23,364 nt of DNA, taken from Chara braunii (Eukaryota > Streptophyta > Charophyceae > Charales > Characeae). The stretch spans positions 277,001 to 300,364 of the forward strand of contig BFEA01000286.1 in the NCBI GenBank assembly GCA_003427395.1. Direction: 5' to 3'. The notes beneath the pieces are model-generated. The model did not search any database and had not been told where the DNA came from. It saw only the letters and a program-made list of their open reading frames with translations. Position 1 is the first letter of the stretch, and the number at the start of each line of letters is the position of its first letter. A program made the position numbers and the translations under genes. Shown in pieces: positions 18,028-23,364 of this stretch.

Positions 18028-18330
18028 TATTTTGTTTTCAACTGGGCCTAATCCTGGGTCTATTCCAAAGGATTTCCGAGTAGAACAATTCACCCTTGTC
18101 TGTGAAACTGGTCCATCTGAAGTTGCCTGATCAATTATTAAGAAAAGCAGTCATAACTGTTTCTTTATCCCTGAGTTTTCTCCTAGTAGAGATCCACTCA
18201 GATGCTATATCAGTTCTGATTGCCTGTCTAAATTGTGAAAAAAATGCAGCAGGGGTAGAATCTTCCTTCAGGAATCTTCTCTCCCTTCTAGCCATCCATA
18301 GGCACCAAAAAACTCTTACTCAAAACTTGT
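18028..18330 (-). pseudogene. Possible decayed coding fragment, minus strand
   Basis: One minus-strand phase reads MARRERRFLKEDSTPAAFF, SQFRQAIRTDIASEWIS and TRRKLRDKETVMTAFLNN, then a TGA, then WTSFTDKGELFYSEILW. Composition and the FF...I...FYSEIL pattern vaguely recall the segment ahead of RT in non-LTR retrotransposons. No catalytic motif is present, so this is only a suggestion, and chance is possible. Confidence 0.25.
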
Positions 18331-18372
18331 GAGATATTTTCTCAAAAGATCTACTAGTATTGTCTGGACTAA

Positions 18373-18768
18373 GGGCATACTCACACGGGGACCTATAATC
18401 CCAAAATCCCAAAAAAAAAAGGAAAAGGCGGGTCACACTGATCTACCAAATTTGCAAATGTACTATCCCAGTGCCCATTTGTCAGCGGCTGGAAGCCGCG
18501 GGCAACGGATTTTGCGGTCAAATTCCCTTTTTCTTTTTTGCATTTTCTTTAAAAATTAGCAAAAAATCGTTCACAAAAGTTCTTGCACAATTGGTGGATG
18601 GAGCCGTGTCACCAGCCAAGTACCAAATCCCCATTTCTTCAGACAGCTGCGACCTTGTCCCATCTGAAAAGGTACAGCAGTGTGACGTGAACCATGACCA
18701 AAACCTCAAATCGACCCTTCCCAAATCCGCATATTTTGCCGATTTGGGGTCCCCGTGTGAGTATGCCC
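18373..18768. mobile_element. Tourist-like (PIF/Harbinger-type) MITE
   Basis: 396 bp bounded by perfect 21-bp inverted repeats (18373-18393 and 18748-18768) starting GGGCATACTCACACGGGG. Both sides carry TAA (18370-18372 and 18769-18771). A 3-bp TWA duplication and GGG-starting termini are typical of PIF/Harbinger-derived Tourist elements. The interior has no transposase frame and contains A-runs and short direct motifs, so it would depend on a transposase encoded elsewhere. A diverged relative lies at 178-431. The exact inverted repeats suggest fairly recent movement. Confidence 0.82.
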
Positions 18769-18771
18769 TAA

Positions 18772-19766
18772 ATCTGCCTGTAATGACTATATTTTTATCC
18801 CAGAGGCCTAGACCCACTACCGAAGTATTCTACGATGTGTGACGCAATCTTATGGTTGTTTGGTAAATACGAAGTGATTTTTTATTTGCATGAATGGATC
18901 GTTTTCTGATTTAATGAATTGAAATAGCACATAAAAGTATGAACAACAGCTGTGCACCCGAATTCATGGGTTGGTACGATCTCCTTCACGTAAGTCTTCA
19001 TAGTGATGTACCGTGGCAATAAAATGTGCCCACGAACACAGCCACGAGGATGAACAAGTAATGGCTATAGGGATACATTGATCCCCATGTTTCTCATGAT
19101 GCCTCTAACAGGCCATCCGACAGATGTGGAAGTGTTCCTGTCAGATCCACCACGATATCTGAATTTCACATTTCAAGTTCTATTTCTCAGAGCCAAAAAA
19201 AAAAAAAAACGAAGTCTGGAAATCAACCCACCCCCTTTAGAGCCAGTAAAATCCGGACTTCACGCCCACGCAAAGCCATGAGATATCATGTCCAAGTTAG
19301 TCCAACTTTGTTTTTTTTTTCTTTTTTCGGCGCATCTCATTGGACTGGAGGTGGGCATCTTTACAGTCCCCGCTCGGAAACTGCCAGGCCGTCGAAATCC
19401 AATTTATTCGACGGCCGTACTGTGTCACCCGAGGCCACAAATGATCGAAATCGTGAACGAAGTGGTAAGTCCATGACCCAGAAAGACCGATTGGGGAGGA
19501 GGCCAAACAAGCGCTGAGGCTAGCGCCCTGATGCTGGCGGACCGGTAGGATCCGGTGCCCCGGCTAGACTAGCGCCAGGGGAGACATGCCCTCGGCAGCT
19601 AGGCCTGTGCACGCGCCCGATAGGCGCGCGTGAGTTTGATTGACACGTGGCACCTATTGTCTGGCGACATGATGGTCCCGTGACGCGTGTGCAGGGGTTG
19701 CGCCAGCCGTGTGATTGACAAACGTTTTGAAGATTTGCTATAGCGGCGCAGTTTGGTGGGAGAGAG
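18772..19766. other. Non-coding stretch with small repeats
   Basis: No gene recognised. An A-run lies at about 19195-19210, a T-rich run at about 19310-19327, and a perfect 10-bp inverted repeat GGCCGTCGAA/TTCGACGGCC at 19387-19396 and 19407-19416. The part from 19500 is GC-rich and leads into the open frame at 19767. Confidence 0.4.
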
Positions 19767-20468
19767 ATGGCTTTGGTGGGGGAGCTACGAAGTGGAGCGG
19801 AGGAATGGATAATCATACTCGAGAGGTCCTGCACTCTACTGCAGGAGATTGTGGGGGTGTTGTCATTGCAGTGGCAGGAGAAGCTGGAGGTCGATTGGGG
19901 GGCGATCTCTATGGCTGAATGGTTGGGAGATCTAACGCAGGAGACACTGGATATCATCTGGGAGCTGGAGGAGGGGCCGGATCCCCAGCTCGAAGCCTAT
20001 ATCGATTGGGGGAGGGCAGATGATGTGATGGGTATCTGCAATGCCCTCTTCGCAAAGAGCCGTGACCTGCACTTTCTACTGGAGGAGGACTGGCAAGAGA
20101 TGGTAGTAGATGCGAAGCTGACTAAGACGAAGGGCGCGAACGACATGGATGATGCGCAGGTGGACACGAAGATAGCAGCGACAACACCAACAGCAACAAC
20201 GACAACAATTTCAGCAACATCGGCGGCGGTGATCACATCGACATCAGAGGTAACAAAAACAACAACAACAATCATCGAGTCATCATCATCAACATCGTCA
20301 ACACCAGCAACGACAACAGAGGAGGTAATGGGGGCAATAACAGCAATAACAACAGAAACAACAGCAATGACAACAACAACAACAACAACAACAACAATGA
20401 TAACATCCTTAATCGCAACAACAACAACGGCAAAAATACTGGCGAAGTGGGGGGGTTGGGGAATATGA
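19767..20468 (+). CDS. Hypothetical protein, helical N-half and Thr-rich C-half
   Basis: This 233-codon frame starts at ATG 19767 in good context (GAGATGG). Residues 1-130 are acidic and Trp/Leu-rich, probably helical (ILERSCTLLQEIVGVLSLQ, EWLGDLTQETLDIIWELEE, LLEEDWQEMVVDAKL). From about residue 135 the frame becomes Thr/Ala/Ser-rich because the DNA turns into ACA/CAA triplets. No family recognised and no signal peptide. In phase 2 the same triplet region is also open from 20153 and reads as Asn/Gly-rich, so a frameshift near 20150 could have changed the C-half. It may be a host gene, or an accessory frame of a lost element. Confidence 0.4.
   Translation: MALVGELRSGAEEWIIILERSCTLLQEIVGVLSLQWQEKLEVDWGAISMAEWLGDLTQETLDIIWELEEGPDPQLEAYIDWGRADDVMGICNALFAKSRDLHFLLEEDWQEMVVDAKLTKTKGANDMDDAQVDTKIAATTPTATTTTISATSAAVITSTSEVTKTTTTIIESSSSTSSTPATTTEEVMGAITAITTETTAMTTTTTTTTTMITSLIATTTTAKILAKWGGWGI
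20165..20445. repeat. CAA/ACA/AAC triplet-rich low-complexity tract
   Basis: Imperfect trinucleotide array rich in ACA, CAA and AAC with GGN and ATC interruptions. It gives Thr-rich or Asn-rich sequence depending on phase. Confidence 0.7.
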
Positions 20469-20686
20469 GGAGTGATGTGTCCGGCAAGATGGGGCTCGGG
20501 GTTGAAGGATCACTTTGCCATTCCCCCCCCTTTCTATCTGTTGTTTCTACATGGTGATTTGTTCTTCTCTGTCGGCCATTGGGTGGGAGTAGGATAGATG
20601 ACCACCCCCTTTTGATTAGAGCTGACCGGCCCTCAATCTCGTATCATGAAGGGGTGCTGATCCCCCCCAAAGGGGATGCAGGTTTC
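20469..20686. other. No recognisable gene; possible promoter region
   Basis: Non-coding with C- and G-runs. It lies upstream of the telo-box at 20687. No TATA box at a convincing distance and no site II motif (TGGGCY) seen. Confidence 0.35.
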
Positions 20687-20695
20687 TTAGGGTTT
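20687..20695 (-). promoter_or_regulatory. Telo-box with downstream pyrimidine tract
   Basis: TTAGGGTTT (AAACCCTAA on the minus strand) is the plant telo-box, common in promoters and leaders of ribosomal-protein and translation genes. It is followed by CGAGTTTTG and a T/C-rich run at about 20700-20720, as in such leaders. A second telo-box lies at 20934-20942, also followed by CG. Confidence 0.4.
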
Positions 20696-20746
20696 CGAGT
20701 TTTGTTTTTTTTCCCTTCTTACAAGTTCTTGGGGTAATTGAGGCCG

Positions 20747-20758
20747 ATGGTTTTACAG
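20747..20758 (+). CDS. Possible four-codon first exon (MVLQ) with splice donor
   Basis: ATG GTT TTA CAG is followed by GTAGGA, a passable donor at 20759. It comes 52 bp after the telo-box and a pyrimidine-rich leader. Plant 40S ribosomal protein S27 begins Met-Val-Leu-Gln or a close variant, so this could be its first exon with the next exon outside the window. I could not find a matching second exon downstream to 23364. Twelve bases are weak evidence, and chance remains quite possible. Confidence 0.18.
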
Positions 20759-20933
20759 GTAGGACAATACTTCATGGGCACGAGGTCAATCCTTTCCTGC
20801 TGCAGGGAAGTAATCAATGCCTCTGCTCATATTGGAAATATTTGGATAGATTAGCTCATTGTAACAATTCACACACAGCATATCACACATATTACATCAC
20901 TGGCAGAGATCTGTGCCATCATATGCATCTTTG

Positions 20934-20942
20934 TTAGGGTTT
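20934..20942 (-). promoter_or_regulatory. Second telo-box motif
   Basis: TTAGGGTTT followed by CGTGG, 247 bp after the first. If the exon at 20747 is real, this would lie in its first intron. Confidence 0.3.
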
Positions 20943-20961
20943 CGTGGATCTGCATAGGGGT

Positions 20962-21101
20962 GCTGGGCCCGATTCCCAGCAGATACATTCGCATCACTCT
21001 ACAGGGACGCTAGACTGATTTCCAGCAGATACATTCTCATAATTGTACTGGGACGCTGGACCCGATTTCCAGCAGGTGTAGCTCCCCACCAATAGATGGT
21101 G
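20962..21101 (+). repeat. Tandem array of three hairpin-1 units plus degenerate hairpin 2
   Basis: Hairpins lie at 20962-20980 (GCTGGG/CCCAGC), 21009-21026 (GCTAGA/TCCAGC, one mismatch) and 21055-21073 (GCTGGA/TCCAGC). The last two are preceded by AGATACATTC in units of 46 bp (20981-21026) and 47 bp (21027-21073). A hairpin-2 left arm follows at 21081 (GCTCCCCACCAATAGATGG), but its right arm is changed to GGTG and there is no A-tail. The array could be the source form of the family or a locally amplified copy. Confidence 0.65.
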
Positions 21102-21268
21102 TTACATACTCGTGAAACACAGTCATAAGTATGGCGCAGATTCCCAGAACCGACCAGATAATACAGAGTAAATACAAGCGCAGCGGAAGACTTGACATAC
21201 ATGGACTGACTCTGACCTGACTCGGACTGCAATCGAACACTCTCAATCATTCATCAGGGGTGTGAAAG

Positions 21269-21300
21269 CCCTGGCCTTGGACATAGATGAAAGGCCAGGG
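21269..21300. repeat. Perfect 10-bp hairpin
   Basis: CCCTGGCCTT (21269-21278) and AAGGCCAGGG (21291-21300) with a 12-nt loop. GC-rich and stable; function unknown. Confidence 0.6.
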
Positions 21301-21374
21301 TCTGAGATCATCCACGGACGAATGGAGGGAGGAGAGAGACGAAGGGAGGAGGAGAGGGAAGATGGCGTCAACTC

Positions 21375-21496
21375 AATGTTTCCAAAGATAGTATCTTGAA
21401 ATGTCAGAGATGGCGAAAGTCCAAAATGTCGCGAATACAGTGTCCCACAATGTCTCAGATATTGATCTCAGAATGTCAAGTACATCTCCAGAGGCA
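21375..21496. repeat. Degenerate 23-25-bp minisatellite
   Basis: AATGTY begins units at 21375, 21400, 21425, 21449 and 21472 (intervals 25, 25, 24, 23). Units share AATGTC, an AGAT-like middle and a TC-rich end. A 64-codon open frame spans it on the plus strand, but the changing unit length argues against coding constraint. Confidence 0.6.
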
Positions 21497-21641
21497 GATG
21501 AGATCAGATCCCACAAGTCGTCCTCAACCTATACTCCCAATGTCACAGTCTCCAATGCCATCAGAATTTGTAACCATCTTTCATACTTACAGTAGTCCCG
21601 TAGGAGAAACCAGAAGTAGACTTAGACTGAGAAAGTAGGAG

Positions 21642-21642
<1 letters not shown>

Positions 21643-21694
<52 letters not shown>
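21643..21694. repeat. (GA)n microsatellite
   Basis: About 25 uninterrupted GA dinucleotides. Confidence 0.95.
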
Positions 21695-21698
<4 letters not shown>

Positions 21699-22285
21699 GG
21701 TGGAGGAAGAGGGAGAGAAGGCGAGGCCTTCCTCCCTGGTATCTGTCCCGGTAGCTATGGCACTGCAGGAGGCTGGTGCTGGGCCAGTGGCTGGCGCTGT
21801 CCCTGCTGCGCTGGTTCCTCCTCGCCGCTGTCTTGATCTCGACTCGCTGCTCCCACTAACGTTGCTGCACTGCGCTAATCTTACTAACGCTGCAATGCTG
21901 TGCTAATCCTGAAGACTAACTCCTGTTTACCAACCTTCCTACTCAGGCTGGTACCCAGCCTTTTGTAGTGCTGGGCCGGCCTCCTACCTCCTGGTACCTA
22001 CCGGCCTAGACCGTTGATCTGATCAACGGTCCAGCTTCAAAACTGGACTTGGCGCCTAAACGCGGCAGCCTCTGCACTGCGCCGCCGGTAGGTCCTATGC
22101 TGGACCGGTACCGGTGTGAGGAAACCCGGGGAGGGATCGCCTACCGCTCGTTGAAGCCAGGGGCAACAGCGCCTGTCACTTGCCGTGCCCGCTTCCGAGG
22201 TCCTCAACGAGCAGCAGGGATCTAGGTAGGAGACACCCTGTCACGCTACCTATTTTTCTATTCTCTTTCTTCTTTATTTTACAAC
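21695..22285. other. Non-coding, with several inverted repeats
   Basis: No gene supported. Inverted repeats: 22009-22031 (GACCGTTGATC/GATCAACGGTC, 1-nt centre), 22146-22154 with 22204-22212 (GCTCGTTGA/TCAACGAGC) and 22223-22229 with 22246-22252 (TAGGTAG/CTACCTA). CCGGTACCGG near 22104 recalls the motif near 16970. The short Ala/Pro-rich open frame at 21694-21906 has no recognisable family. Confidence 0.4.
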
Positions 22286-22540
22286 TTCACACTGCCAACA
22301 GTTTCGATCAGCCAGCTGGTAAATCAACAGGTTCAGACAATAATGAGTCTCATTAGTCAAACGAAAAAACAGCTGATTCAGACAGCTATGAGTTTCAATA
22401 CTCAACCAGCAAATTGGCCGGTACAAACCGCAATTACCTTCAATAGACAAACGATAAATCGACCGGTTCAAGCAGCAATGAGTTTCAATGACCAACCGGT
22501 ATACCAGCAGGTTCGCACAACAATGAATCTCGACAGCTCT
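22286..22540 (+). CDS. Exon-like tandem 15-residue repeat, partial gene
   Basis: The frame reads 45-bp units at 22331-22375, 22376-22420, 22421-22465 and 22466-22510, with degenerate units before (22286) and after (22511). The residue consensus is (V/I)-Q-T-A-M-S-F-N-x-Q-P-x-N-x-P. Unit length is kept at exactly 15 codons while bases change, which favours translation. Upstream is a pyrimidine tract ending in CCAACAG at 22300, a plausible splice acceptor, so the exon may start at 22301. After about 22540 the frame runs into pyrimidine-rich low-complexity DNA and is probably no longer coding. Function unknown. Confidence 0.4.
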
Positions 22541-22815
22541 TTTACTGTTCTTCTTCTTTCTCTCTCCCGCTGTTCTCCCTTGCGCTGTTCTCCCTTGCGC
22601 TGTTCTCTCTGTCTCTTCCAATGTTCTCCCTCTTCTCTTCTCTCTTCTCTCCTCTTCCTTCTCTCGCTGTTTTCTCTCTTGTCTGTTCTGTCTCGTNCTC
22701 CCCCCCCCCTTCGTTGCGCACTATCTCTCTGCGCGCANACTATCTCTTTCTCTCTCCACGTATGTGGCTTTCTCTCTCCCTCTCCCTTCACACTCTCTCG
22801 CGGATCCCCACTTTC
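22541..22815. repeat. Pyrimidine-rich tract with 15-bp repeat
   Basis: CT-rich low-complexity DNA. CTGTTCTCCCTTGCG is repeated at 22570-22584 and 22585-22599, and partly again from 22600. Confidence 0.75.
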
Positions 22816-23364
22816 CCGTTNCGATAGATCCTTCCGTCGTCTGAACCCTGCTAGGCAAGGCACGACCCTAAGTCGCTCACCCTCGTTCTGANGCGGCGGT
22901 GAGGGAGTTTTGATTTCTGCGATGACCTATNGATTACTGGTTCAGCAAGAATTTGACTCTGCTTTGCGATCAGATNTGACCCCAGAAGTTTGAGATCGCT
23001 CTANCGGTTGTTCAAGCCCTCGTCCANCGTGCATTCGCCCCAGTTCGCNGCTAGATTAATCTGCAAATACTCAAGAANGATCAAGCTGGCACGNNGAGCC
23101 CATCGCAACGCTTTACCCGGACCGCACTAGAGGACCTAGCAATGAACAGACTTCGACAGAAGATCNGCAGTACACGTCGAGTCTCCANCGGCAGTTTCAA
23201 TGCCCAAAGCTTAGTCAAATGTGAAGCGGGCGTTCCGAGCCCGCCATGGGCAGATCAATGTTCAGTATTTAAGTGAAAGCAAGTTGCGTTTTGACCCTGA
23301 TGCCTCGCTAAACACACTCCGCCTTAGTGGCCAGATTCAATACTCCAAAATTACGGGAGATCAA
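22816..23364. other. Low-quality end of the window, no gene recognised
   Basis: Single Ns recur from 22697 to about 23197, so frames cannot be trusted. Translation in plausible phases gives no known family. A GCGGGC/GCCCGC hairpin lies at about 23227-23245. Confidence 0.5.

Noticed and set aside
20962-21101. CRISPR-like array
   Set aside because: There are only two or three imperfect units with homologous, not unique, spacers, and the context is eukaryotic.
22541-22891. Continuation of the 15-residue repeat protein into the CT-rich tract
   Set aside because: The sequence is pyrimidine low-complexity with Ns, open in several phases.
23227-23245. Intrinsic terminator hairpin GCGGGC/GCCCGC
   Set aside because: There is no following T-run and bacterial-type termination is not expected in this context.

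Overview
The window looks like repeat-dense nuclear DNA of a green-lineage eukaryote. A U2 snRNA sequence with plant-like core motifs lies at the left edge, the large retroelement has an initiator-Met-tRNA primer site of the type common in plant elements, and telo-box motifs (TTAGGGTTT) occur near the right. From the style of the retroelement and its acidic accessory protein I lean towards a charophyte alga such as Chara, but that is an inference and no single marker proves it. I find no complete, confidently recognisable host gene, no tRNA, no rRNA and no CRISPR array.

Layout. (1) 1-1650 holds an A-tailed, 3'-truncated U2 snRNA copy (minus strand), a diverged relative of the MITE found at 18.4 kb, and a cluster of short A-tailed retroposons. 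One of these is cleanly bounded by a 14-bp target-site duplication. (2) 1650-14948 is one Ty3/gypsy-like LTR retrotransposon with about 2.46-kb LTRs, a tRNA-iMet primer site, gag, protease, RT, RNase H, a PHD-type zinc finger, integrase with an HVS-containing tail, and a downstream acidic accessory gene. Frameshifts, stop codons and lost catalytic residues show that it is dead. (3) 14949-17340 is non-coding with local short repeats. (4) 17340-19700 contains two head-to-head copies of a small twin-hairpin retroposon flanking a patch of Ns, a 31-bp-stem hairpin, a possible decayed coding remnant, and a 396-bp MITE with 21-bp inverted termini and TAA duplications. (5) 19.7-20.8 kb has an open frame of unknown function with a Thr- or Asn-rich low-complexity half, then a telo-box followed by a possible tiny first exon. 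(6) 20.9-23.36 kb holds a tandem array of the twin-hairpin family, microsatellite and minisatellite tracts, an exon-like 15-residue repeat, and a low-quality end with scattered Ns.

How the parts relate. The gypsy-like element would have run as promoter (TATA in the LTR), gag-pol polyprotein, then the accessory ORFs about 30 bp after pol. The PHD finger between RNase H and integrase is the most interesting protein feature, because a histone-tail reader next to integrase could steer insertion. The most interesting non-protein feature is a short sequence that recurs about ten times here. It forms a GCTGGA/TCCAGC hairpin, in several copies followed by a GCTCC/GGAGC hairpin and an A-tail. Its inner stem pair changes from A-T to G-C on both sides at two loci, as expected if the folded RNA matters.
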